From: Montifringilla adamsi
Taxonomy: Eukaryota > Chordata > Aves > Passeriformes > Passeridae
DNA length: 64,000 bases
Reading direction: 5' to 3'
NCBI GenBank assembly: GCA_017590115.1
Contig: JAGGNK010013114.1
Span: forward strand, 372,001-436,000
A program made the translations under genes and the position numbers. Below the pieces are notes generated by a model. That model did no database searches and was not told where the DNA came from. It was given only the letters and a program-made list of their open reading frames with translations. This document shows, one piece after another, positions 1 through 10,400 of this stretch; positions within the stretch are counted from its first letter, which is position 1; each line of letters starts with the position of its first letter.

Positions 1-260
1 GATGACAGTATGCCAAGGAGAGAAAAGGACCAGTATCAGCTTTGTGTTCTGGCATCTTTTGTTTGGGAGCAATCCCTGGATGTCTTTAATGATGGTGCTC
101 AGATTCAAATTTTGGAGGAGGTATTCTGAAATTTATGGCAGCACCATTCAACTTTGCAAGGAAAGCACTTAGCATGGTGGTGGTGCAGATGAGAGGCTGC
201 CCAGGAGAGGTAAAGGCCAGCACAAGCTTTCTCTCCTGGCACCTTTTGTTTGGGCTCCAA
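1..260 (-). repeat. Degenerate ~190-bp repeat units, minus orientation
   Basis: This stretch carries the reverse complement of the repeat unit seen in plus orientation from 395 onward. Landmarks are the 'tttgtttggg' block at about 51 and again at about 241, 190 bp apart, and the 'aaggaaagcac' block near 160. The array continues beyond the window start, so its length is unknown. I do not recognise the family. The change of orientation lies between 260 and 395, where unit identity is lost. Confidence 0.7.
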
Positions 261-394
261 GCCCAGACTGATTCTTTTTTGGAGGGGGTAACAAAATAGG
301 GGATGTTGTCATCTGAAGACTATGAGAGTAAATAATTTATTTTGATGTATCTGGTTTGCTATCCTTGATCTTGCAGGACAAAGACAAATTCCCA

Positions 395-1810
395 CCAACA
401 CTGAGACTATTGTGCATTCCTTCCCCAAGAAAAGTAGTGACATCCTATTTCAGAATCCCACCTCTGGAATTTGCAGCTGAGCTCCAAAATTGAATGTGTT
501 CAAGATTTGCTTCTACACAGAAGGTTCCAGGACAGAAAGATGTTTCTGGCCTTTACCTCCATTAAGCAGGCAATCATCTAGAGCACCCTCACTGTCAATA
601 CATGCTTTCCTTCCCTAGGAAAGGTACCTCCTTCAGGAGCCACTTACCCAATTCTGCATACTACCTGCAGAATTATGGAATACATTGCTCTCATACAAAA
701 TGCGCCAGGATGGAAAACCCTTCCTAGCCTTTATATCCCATGAACAGCCTGTCATCTGCATTGCCAATACTGGGAGTACGTGCCTTCCTTCCCAAGGAAA
801 GCTACTGCCATACTTCTTCAGAAGCCCCTCTCCTAACTTTGGATACCAGCTCCAAAAATGAATACAACTGGTGATTGCTCCCATAGGAAAAGTGCTAGAA
901 GAGAAACCTATTGTTGGCTTTTATACTCCTTGGGCACCTCACATTTCCAACACCGAAAATGGGATCAGGCTCTGTCCTTTCTATGGATAGGTATTGTCAT
1001 TCTTTTTCAGAAGACCTGCTCTGAAAATTTGAGCCATCCTGAATTCATTCAGTCCTGAATACATTCAGGGACTGATCTCACACAAAAGCATCCAGGACAG
1101 AAAGTTGTTGCTGTTGCTGGTGTTTTACCACCTCTAGGCAGCCTTTTATCTAAATCACCAACACTGGCACTATGTGCATTCCTTCCTGAGGAAAGAAAGG
1201 TGCTGACATCCTCTTTCATGAGCCCAACACTGAAATACGAAGCTGAGCTCCAAAACTGAACATGTCCAAGGATTGCTCCCATACAAAGGTTTCCAAGAAA
1301 ATAAAATATTCCTGGCTGTTAACTCCCCATGGCATGTTATTATCTGCACCACCAATAACGGGGCTAGGTGCTTTCCTTCCCAAGGAAAGGTAATTTGATT
1401 TTTCAGGAGCCCACTCCAGAATACGTCTGGGGATGGCTCCCACACAAAAAGTGCCAAGAGAGAAAGTTGTTCCTGGCCAAGAATTTCTATAGGCACCCTA
1501 CAAATCTGCACTACCAACACTGGAGCTGGGTGCTTTCCTTCCCAAGGAGAGGTAATGTAATCCTCCTTCATGAGTTGACCTGTGAAATTTGGATACCACC
1601 CCCAAAACTGAATAGCCCTGGGGATTGCTCCCACAGACACAATGCCAAGAGAGAAAGATGCTGCTGGCCTTAACCTCCCTTGGGCAACCAATCATCTCCA
1701 TACCAATACTGTGGCAAGGTGCTTTCCTTCCCAAGGAAAGGCACCATCATCCTCTCTCAGGAGCCCACATCACAGTATTTTCTCCCTCACTAGCAATGAC
1801 AGCATGCATA
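395..1810 (+). repeat. Tandem array of about eight ~187-bp degenerate units
   Basis: A block resembling CTTTCCTTCCCAAGGAAAG recurs at about 415, 605, 783, 975, 1177, 1371, 1533 and 1722. The spacings are 190, 178, 192, 202, 194, 162 and 189, with a mean near 187. Between these blocks the units share a 'caggagcc' block, a 'ccaaaactgaat' block, 'ggattgctccca', 'tgccaagagagaaag' and 'accaacactgg'. Units are clearly diverged, so this is an old satellite-like array. Open frames on both strands follow the period and are by-products of the repeat. The family name is unknown to me. Confidence 0.8.
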
Positions 1811-4095
1811 AGAAAGTTCAGTGCAAGAGATTAATTTGCCTTCCACAAACCTTGAAACTCAGAGCTGCATAGTACTACATGAAAACGTGAAGAATTCACA
1901 AAGGGAGTCACACACATACAAAAAATCTTACTTTTTGAGGTCAACACAGACACTCTGCCTTTTAGGGCAGAGACAGCTCCCAGTTCTGTCCTTAATGCAC
2001 TGCTAGAGATGGATGGTGAGAGCTGGTTTGAACAGGCACATACCTCTGATGCCAACTCTTAGGGCATACAAGCCTCAATACTTACTTTACTTAAAAGTCC
2101 ATTGGTCTGAACTGGCAGGTGTGGCTACACTACACAAGTCATGTCAGCCTGGGATGTAGCAAAGGGAAACACCTAAAGGACAAAGACTGCAAAAGAACGT
2201 CCCCACACACAGTTCTGTTGCTGCCTGTTACTCTGACATTTCCAACCAGTTAAGAGTCCAAATTTCTCTGCAAGATTTTGAAGTCTTGTAAGTCCAGCAC
2301 AAAGCTGAAATAGTAATTTTATGACTCAGAAGACCACAACAAATTCTGGTATTCTGTATAACACAAAACACAGAATCTCATTCAGTCCTTCATCCACTAT
2401 TTTGATTTGCATGTAAAAGGTTTACTAAAATTCTTGTAGAGGGAAGAAAAAAGAAAGGACGTAAAAGCACAAAAATTGTCAGTGTTTTAAAAGTCCTTAT
2501 AAAAGCCGGTGAAACAATTCACAGGACAGATTTTCAACAAGAACAATGACAGGTCCATAGGCTTTTTGGGATAACATCTGGATAGATGCAGGTTAGCAAA
2601 GTTTCATGATTTTATGGGTAAGCAAGACTGATTAACTTCAGAGACCAGAATAAGAGTCTGAAAATTACATGTACCTTTTAAGATTCCTACATTCACACAC
2701 CACATGTGAAAAATGGACCAGCCCAACAGACAGCCGTCAGTGATATTCCCCAAAATCCCATGGTCTGCTATTATCCGCTCTAGGGACTCTGTGACTTCTA
2801 TTGTCTTTTATCCCTGCACATGTCCCCTGGTTTTTACTACTACTTTGTTAAGAATAATAATTTCACACAGCTGGTAGTTGATTATTCTGCATTCAAGTAA
2901 ATGTTGTAAATATGGGTAGTTTTATAACTTGTAATTATTTACAACGAGCAATTGTGTAACAATACCAACCATGTTATAACATCTGTATTTAAATTATCTT
3001 CACATGTTGATTCAACACACCATTTTTCACTGCCACCTAAAAGTATCTGACAGGCCTGTATAAGTGCAACCTGATGAGGCTCCATCTGAAGGACTTCAGT
3101 GGATCCTGTACTAAAGCAAATCAAGTGTATTTTTAACAAGAGTCAAAGTAACAGGAATGAAAACTCAGAAACAATAGAGGCTGTTCACTGAAAATCCTTC
3201 TTATTTCCTAGATCATTGCCTGAAAAAGTCCCAAATGTTGCCAGGCTGACATGAAATGTATCATCTGATTTATCACCACTGGGCTGAGAAATAAAATTGC
3301 AATATGATTTAGAACTTTTCAGTCTCTCTCATCACCAAATACTTCTAAACAAAATCATACCAGTTCACCTGACAGCTTGAGACTTATGGCCTTCAACAGT
3401 TAATTAAGTTGACTATATACACATGCTGGAGTGCTATTTTGATTACTGAGTCTTGTTTCTTCCCAAATCTCTCACATCCATCTCCTCCTCTTCCACAGTA
3501 AATATGAAATAGTAGATTATAAAAAATTAGGAAACCTTGTTAAAGTATCATACTGAATTCTTACTAAACTATTAACATATACCAAGAAAGCCTTAAATGT
3601 TATTTCTCAAGTTAACAAGATATACTCAACTTACTTGTATGGCTGTATTATTCTCACTCATTACTTGTTAATAATTTTTAGGGTTTTTATTTTAAATTCT
3701 GCCTATTTTGGCTCTGTCATTCATACGAAACAGCAGGTCTTCCACATGGCAAATTTAATCTTCAGTAAGTTGAGAAGAATATTCATGTAATTAAGAATAT
3801 GCAATTAAAAAAGAAAATCAATATGGCAAAATACACACTACTGAGGAAATATAATGAGTAATTTAGTAGATACCCAACTTTGGTACAATTACCTCTGTAT
3901 TATTAGATTTCAGCTTTGTCTGAAGAATCCTAAGCTACTGGTTTGGGCCTATTAAATTTATAAATTATATAGAGACTACTTTGCTACCATTTTCAGAACT
4001 GCTTGAGCAGTACTACATAAATGAATAATGCACCAGTAGAGACTTTCACAGCAGAAAACTTACACAAAATAGAAAAGCCTTTGTAGAAAGGATAG
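1811..4095. other. AT-rich intergenic DNA, no feature seen
   Basis: No exon-like open frame, recognisable repeat or RNA gene was found here. It lies between the left-edge repeat array and the probable 3' end of BACH1. The far end of the BACH1 3'UTR could reach into it, since another AATAAA on the minus strand occurs at 3691-3686. Confidence 0.4.
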
Positions 4096-4100
4096 TGGTT

Positions 4101-4170
4101 TTTATTGCAGACTTAGAAAATACTGAATTACGAAAAATACAAAATCAACTGTTGTAATTATCTGTTTATT
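4101..4170 (-). terminator. BACH1: Candidate distal polyadenylation signals of BACH1
   Basis: Two AATAAA hexamers on the minus strand (4170-4165 and 4106-4101) lie about 2.85-2.9 kb after the stop codon. They are chosen as the likely distal end only because of that distance. No strong GU-rich downstream element was confirmed. Confidence 0.3.
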
Positions 4171-5393
4171 TTACAATCTGTATGCCATCATACCCATATG
4201 GCTTTAAGATAGTCTGTTCAAAGTATTTTAAAACATGCTTTAACAAAGTATTTTACAATTTCAAAAATGAATGTTTCTTTACTGGAAGAGAAAAAAAAAA
4301 AAACAAACCAAACTCCAAAAACATTTTCCTGAGAATTCTGTATCATAAAATTGTCATTCATTCATAACATTTGCAAGTTGATGATATAGGCTTATAGAAG
4401 TCAATATGCAACTTGTAGGTCTATGGTATTAAATAAATATTTTAAAAATTAATTAGATGCAGCTGGTCAGGCACAAACCTACCCTCAAACTTCATCAAGT
4501 TCATATCAGGTTTAAAAACATGATGTTACTTTTATCATAGGTCAATGACTGCCATGATTCCTGCCCTGGAATCCCTCCACCATCAGCTACATGCAATTCA
4601 GGCTGTGGCTGATCCCCAGACTCCAGCAGTGGAGCACAACTCTTTAGGGATATTGCATCACTGACCTTGTGTTCCAACATCTGCAGCAAAGTGTGTCAGG
4701 ACTTTGGGCCACTGGATAAGCTCCCAGACAGCCATTCCCTACAAAGACGCTCCACCTTGTTATAATAAGGACTTAACCCAAGGAATTCTATTTCCAACTA
4801 TGTGCACTACTAGGACAATGTTTTAATGCCATTGTCCACGTCATTTCAGAATATCACCAGCTTTAAAAGTGATAGTAGTTATGAACAGTAGAGGTTTGGG
4901 CTTTGAATTTTGTTTTTTGTTATTTCTTTTTGGTTTGCCTTTTTAAACAAAATGGAGACATAAGAGCAAAATGCTTCCCAGGGTGGCAGTGTGGGAGGGA
5001 GACAGGATTAAATTAACCAGGAATCTACAGAAACTGAAGAAAAAGCCCAGAGAGCTTCATGAAGTAATACATATACATGGTCATCATATCTCAATTATGC
5101 AATTTAAAAGAATTTCAATCCAATTATCACAATGTCTGCCATGTAGTATTTATTTCTGAATTTCAATTACTGCAAGCATTGTGATTTATACAAGCTATGC
5201 GCCATCAGCATATTTTTTCCCTTAAAAAAGTAATGATACATGATGAAAATCCCAGGATTCACTAGAGATTTGAATCAACTTTCAGTCCCATAGGTGAGGT
5301 AGTGTAGTCATTTGTGTTGCGTGCTGGTTATGAGAAGTCCTGTTGAAATCTGTTAATTTTTAAATTTTTGTTTTAAATAAGTGGCTTACTGTA

Positions 5394-5405
5394 TTTATTA
5401 ATGCT
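5394..5405 (-). promoter_or_regulatory. BACH1: miR-155 8-mer target site overlapping an AATAAA hexamer
   Basis: On the minus strand, AGCATTAA (5405-5398) is a full 8-mer match for the miR-155 seed. It runs directly into AATAAA (5399-5394). BACH1 is an established miR-155 target in mammals, which supports the reading. Use of this site in this species is an inference. Confidence 0.5.
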
Positions 5406-6003
5406 ATGTTACCTATGGATGCTGGGGAGAGGAAAAAAAAAGAGCCTTGCCAAGAACAAGTTTTGCCTTGCTGCAAGGTAAAACTGAAAAGCAGTATTTA
5501 CAAGGGCTGTTGCTTAGTTGCTGCCTACTGTACATGCACACAAAGACACAAAAAGCTAATACACATTCTGAGGTAGGAAATGAAGAATTCCACTGGCTTG
5601 TACAAGATTCTTCATGTTTTGTAAACCAGCAAACCCAAAGTTTTCTGTGGTGAGGTTCAATACTTAGTTCTGGTGTGAGAATAGCATCTCAATAACATCA
5701 TTGGTATACAATATGCATCCACTGCTATGTAAAAATCTAGAAAATGGGGATTATTTTCAGTAGCTGAATTTCTCCTTCACCAAGTAATAAGGAAGTAACT
5801 CCAGCTAATTTCTTCAATAAACTTTTTATATATCTATGCTAATAGCACAAGCCATTGAAAATATACTACAGGTTTAGCCATCAAGTATCCTGAAGATTGA
5901 TTCTGAAATTGAACTTTACTGGTCCCAGTGATCAGAGAACAAATATTTGTAACTTACTTGAGGCAGTTAGGCACTGAAAGAAAAAAATGTGGTGCCTGAA
6001 TAA

Positions 6004-6006
<3 letters not shown>

Positions 6007-6058
<52 letters not shown>
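6007..6058 (+). repeat. 52-nt poly(A) run (poly-U in the BACH1 transcript)
   Basis: This is an uninterrupted run of 52 A on the plus strand inside the probable BACH1 3'UTR. CR1 elements do not end in poly(A), and no retrocopy body was recognised next to it. Its exact length may be affected by sequencing or assembly. Confidence 0.9.
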
Positions 6059-6060
<2 letters not shown>

Positions 6061-6951
6061 AGTCTGTCCTTAGACTTTCACAATACTTTGATTCCAACTT
6101 GCCACAAACAAGCAGCAAGCTTGAAGGTGTTAGGACAGGAAGTCACAATACAACTGTGAGTTTTAATAAGCCTATGGGATTCAGATGCCAGAGGATCCAA
6201 TGCACACTCATCCAAGAACTGCACCAGTTTCAGATGTCTGCCTTCCACAGTGCGTTGTTATTCCTCCCACTAAATTTAGAGAAGAGAGCAGTATGTGGCA
6301 GTACCTCTGCTGCTCCCGTTCTTTTAATTCTGTACTACAGCGACAAGACAAAACCACTTATTCAATAAAAGCCTACTACCAATCAATTCTACTACTACTA
6401 GTAGCCTACTACTTTAATTCAGTAAAGTCTTCTCTGGGATGGGGAGGGGAGCAGCAGGAAGCAAGGAGCTATACCAGAGTGCACTTTTCAAAATCTCCTC
6501 ATCCTGTCATGTAACAGCCCATCTACAAAATGAACATTTACAAAGCTATATATGCTTTTAAGGTTTGTCTACCAGGAAAAAAGAAGTCTTAGAAGAATTC
6601 CAGGTATAGAAGTCATTGCGCATAAACAGCTGTCATGAGGCTTTCCTTAAAATGCAGAGTAACATTAAGTACTGTGGCATTAATCAGAGTAGGCTGCTCT
6701 ACATGTGAACCAAACTTCCTCACAAATAAGCACCTGTGCATGGAATTTGTACTTTCCAACAGCTTTCCTGAACCCTCCTTGGCATCACCACACAGAAAAA
6801 GCTCCAAGGCTGACACATACAAATTATGTTCTGGAACTACACAGAGCAAACACAAAGCTTGCCAAGTAATAATGGTGACCATGTAATTGTCAATATAGCT
6901 TCAAAAGATTAAACTTTTGTAGATTCTTTCACTTAGTAAGTTACTTTCCAA

Positions 6952-6958
6952 TAATGCT
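6952..6958 (-). promoter_or_regulatory. BACH1: miR-155 7-mer target site near the BACH1 stop codon
   Basis: The minus strand reads AGCATTA at 6958-6952, followed by T, which is a 7mer-m8 seed match. It lies about 52 nt after the stop codon. Sites this close to the stop are usually still active, though those within about 15 nt often are not. Confidence 0.4.
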
Positions 6959-7010
6959 CAATCCCACTTCTTGTTGCAATGCTGAGAGGCTGGCAATGGG
7001 AAGGAGAGAT

Positions 7011-7472
7011 TCATTCATCTGTAGTGCATTTGTCAGTCATTTGCTGGCAGAAGTCTGTGATGCCACTGTTCTGTCCACATGGCTCCATGAGCGACGTTTG
7101 CTCCAATGTTCTGGCAGGAACTGGATGCAGTTCTTGTACTTGATCATACGCGGCCTCACACACGCTTTTGACACACTGATAACAGGAACGCTGCTCAGCT
7201 GTAGGTGGGACACCTGAAACACCATTTGCTGATTCTACAGATGCTGGTAGCACAAGCTCACTATCAGATGGAGCTGTTTGTTCTCTTTTTGGGAACAAAA
7301 ATGAGAGTGGACAATCTGAAGAAGAATATTTTGCAAGTATTTGTATTTGCTCTTGACTCAAGGCTGCTTCCTTACACACCTGTTGGCAAAGTCCAGTCAG
7401 ATTTTGCTTTGTCTCACCCAGAGTTGATAAAATGTGGTTTCTTTCCTTCAGCAAATTCTCCTTCTCATTTTG
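7011..7472 (-). CDS. BACH1: BACH1 last coding exon (leucine zipper and C-terminus)
   Basis: The exon codes for residues 614-766 and the TGA stop (7013-7011). It starts after an acceptor reading ttttgcag, giving CAA AAT GAG in phase 0. It holds the distal leucine zipper ([15 protein letters not shown]), the conserved [21 protein letters not shown] block, the DCPLSF haem motif (C667), a less conserved linker, and the terminal [13 protein letters not shown] linked in mammals with cytoplasmic localisation. The linker around residues 680-740 looks unlike the human one, which suggests loose constraint. Confidence 0.96.
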   Translation of the reverse strand, partial: QNEKENLLKERNHILSTLGETKQNLTGLCQQVCKEAALSQEQIQILAKYSSSDCPLSFLFPKREQTAPSDSELVLPASVESANGVSGVPPTAEQRSCYQCVKSVCEAAYDQVQELHPVPARTLEQTSLMEPCGQNSGITDFCQQMTDKCTTDE

Positions 7473-10400
7473 CTGCAAAAGGAAAAATAGTATTTTAAAT
7501 ACATCTACATTTTAACATAAAAACTATGTTTTAAGTTCCTATCAAAGCTAAAACAAGACCTTAAATACTCTGGTCTGCTGAAATAGAAGTAATTTGGCAT
7601 TAAGAAAATAAGCAACAACACAATCAAACACATATTAAAAGGTCAATCCTAACCTCTCTGGAAGCATCATCAGGTAAGATATTTGATCTGTTTTTTCAGA
7701 TACGCAGCTTTTTCCAAACTCATGCTGGCAGACAAAGGAGTAATTTGTAGTTATTGAACAAATGAAACATAGCTGCACTTACAGTGAATATTCCTGAAAC
7801 ACTAGTTCTACAGGGTAACACAAACCACTACCAATGAGCCAACAAAACATTAAGCAGTCTTCATAGAGATCTGTATTTTAAAATTGAAATGCTGAAAATC
7901 ACATATCAAATTTTAATTGCTGATACTCTCCTATTTGGTGAAAGTAACTTACATTCTTAAGAAGTGCCAAATCCACTACAGGACAAACAATGTAGTTAAG
8001 TATAGTTCTTAAATTAGATAGAAAATTTCAGAAAGGTAAAGGAAAGAAGATGTGGTGAACAACTAACAACTTAGAGATTATGTAGCAGGATTGTCCAAGC
8101 ACATGGCAACAAACAGGATGGCAACTCAATAATAACTATCAAGTAGAAAAAAGTAGCCTGTATTAAATCAAGTTTTTACTTGGCTTCAATGTTGTGAATT
8201 TTTGTGAGACTTCTGATAGAACTGGCTAAAGATGAAAAGATGAAAAGACAAGATGATAACTGAGAAGTCTAATCACAGAAACAAGCAACTTTTTGAATAA
8301 AGAAAAATGAGGAAATGGCAAAGGATAGGGAACAACCAAGACCATCATGAAGAAGTTGAACGAAAAGGACAAAGAACCAGAATCCAAACATGTCACAAAC
8401 ATTTTTAATTCTGTAATTAATTAATTAAAAGAAGATAGATTTTTGAAGACACACAAGGCTTTAAATAGTTTTCAAGTCTTAATCATAGGGATTATGTGTT
8501 ACATTTACTGTTATGTCAACTCGCTCTTGTAAAGTTTTATTATTTTCACTCCTCCTCACATCCCCTTTTGCAGAGAAACCTCATAATGCAACCTCTACAA
8601 CTTCTTTTTGAAAGAACTGATTTAAGTTTAGGCAGCATTTGGCAAGAGGAACAGTTGTTGCCAGTTCTTTTTGTCTAAAATTAGAAGAAAGAGGACTTGG
8701 TGAATAAATTTCTATTTGTCAGCATACTGGGAACAGCTGTTAATCATAAAATATGCCACACTGGAAAGGAGCCATCAGGGTCACTGAGTCCAACTCCTGA
8801 GCCTGCACAGGATACCTCAAGAGTCACACCCTGTGCCTGAGAACTTGGTCCAAACACTTCTTGAACTCTGTCAGGCTTGGTGCTGTGACCACTGCCCTGG
8901 GGAGTCTGCTTCAGTGTCCAACTACCCTAAAGGGGGAAGAGGCTTTTCCTAATGTCCAACCTAAACCTTCCATGACTTGGCTTTATGCTGTTTCCTCGAG
9001 TCCCGTCACTAGTCACAAGGAGATTGGCACCTGTCCCTCTGGAGGATGCTGAAGACATTAATGAGATCTCCCCTTAGTCTCCGTTTCTCCAGACTGATCA
9101 GACTGAATGCCCACAGTCATCTCTCATAAGATTTCCCCCCTCCAGACCCTTCCCCATCCTCACGACCCTTCTTTGGATGCTCTCCAACGGCTTAAGACCA
9201 TTTTTTAAACCATGGTGCCCGAAACTGCCCCCAGCACTCGAGGTGAGGCTGCCCCAGTGCAGAGCAGAGCGGGACAATGCCCCCTCTTGCCTGGCTGGCA
9301 ATGCTGTGCCTGATGCCCCCAGGACATGGATGTCCCTCCTGGCTACCAGGGCACTGCTGACTCCTGTTCAACTGGCCATGGACCAGGAACCCCAGGTCCC
9401 TTTCTACAGCTGCTCTCCAGCCTCCCATTCCCCAGTCCACACACACAGCCAGGGCTGCCCTGTCTCCAAGCAGATCTGGCACTTGTCCTCATTAAACTCC
9501 ACACTGTTGGTGATTGTCCAAGTGTCCAGTTGGTCCAGGTCTCTCTGCAGGGCCTCTTTGCCCTTGAGGGAGTTGACAATAGTGTCAATGGCAAACCTAG
9601 GGTGTGATCCATTGAGTCCTCTGTCCAGGTGGTCAATGAAGATGGTGAGGAGCACAGGGCTCAGGATGCAGCCCTGCAGAACCCCACTGGGGACCTGATG
9701 TCACCCCAGTCACTGTCACCATTTGCTCCTGACCCATGACCCAGTTGCTCTCCCCGACATGATGTTTTTATCCAGCTGTGGGCTGGACATTTCGTTCAGA
9801 AGGATCCTGGGAGAGCCTGTCAAAAGCTTTGGTGAAGTCCAAGAGGATTACATCTACTAGCTTTCCTAGATCAGCTGGGTGGGTTACCCTGCCATACAAG
9901 GAAATCATTTGACAAGCAGGACTTTCCCCTCATGGAGCCATGCTGGCTGTGACTGATCCCTGCATTCTTCTCCAGGTGTTTCTCAATACTGATTAGAATA
10001 ATCTTTCCACTCTGTTAGGCAGATCACCTAATACCTTTTGTTTATGTAGAGGCACTCAGCTCTGCATTATTGACTGATAAAATTATCTGGACTGCCATTT
10101 AAAGCAATATTCAGAAATAGTCATTCCAGCATAAATTCCTCACCTCCCTTCTGAAGCTGTTGACAGGTTAATACATTTAAATATTATTATTTTATTTTAT
10201 CAGCATAATACTAATACTATAAAACAAAGTCAGTCAGTTTTGAGGTCATAATAAACTGAGAGCTCTTTTGAATCTCCTGCTAAAGAATGTACTTGGTTCA
10301 CTCACCTCACCCTGCTATAATATATATAACAAGATCTCAATTACATTTTTCTTGAAGCACTGACACATCCTCCTCAGCTACAGAATCTTCAGCAAAGTAG

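Larger units (their letters stand above)
4096..7010 (-). other. BACH1: Probable BACH1 3' untranslated region
   Basis: The stretch follows the BACH1 stop codon on the minus strand and has no coding content. A length near 2.9 kb would fit the roughly 3-kb 3'UTR known for mammalian BACH1. AATAAA hexamers on the minus strand occur at 5399-5394, 5154-5149, 4170-4165 and 4106-4101, so several 3' ends are possible. The true end cannot be set without transcript data. Within it are two miR-155 seed matches and a 52-nt A run that would read as U in the mRNA. Confidence 0.5.

Noticed and set aside
9098..9698. Several open frames on both strands, up to 173 codons, as possible genes
   Set aside because: They lie entirely within the decayed CR1 copy, and the minus-strand frame is broken reverse transcriptase.
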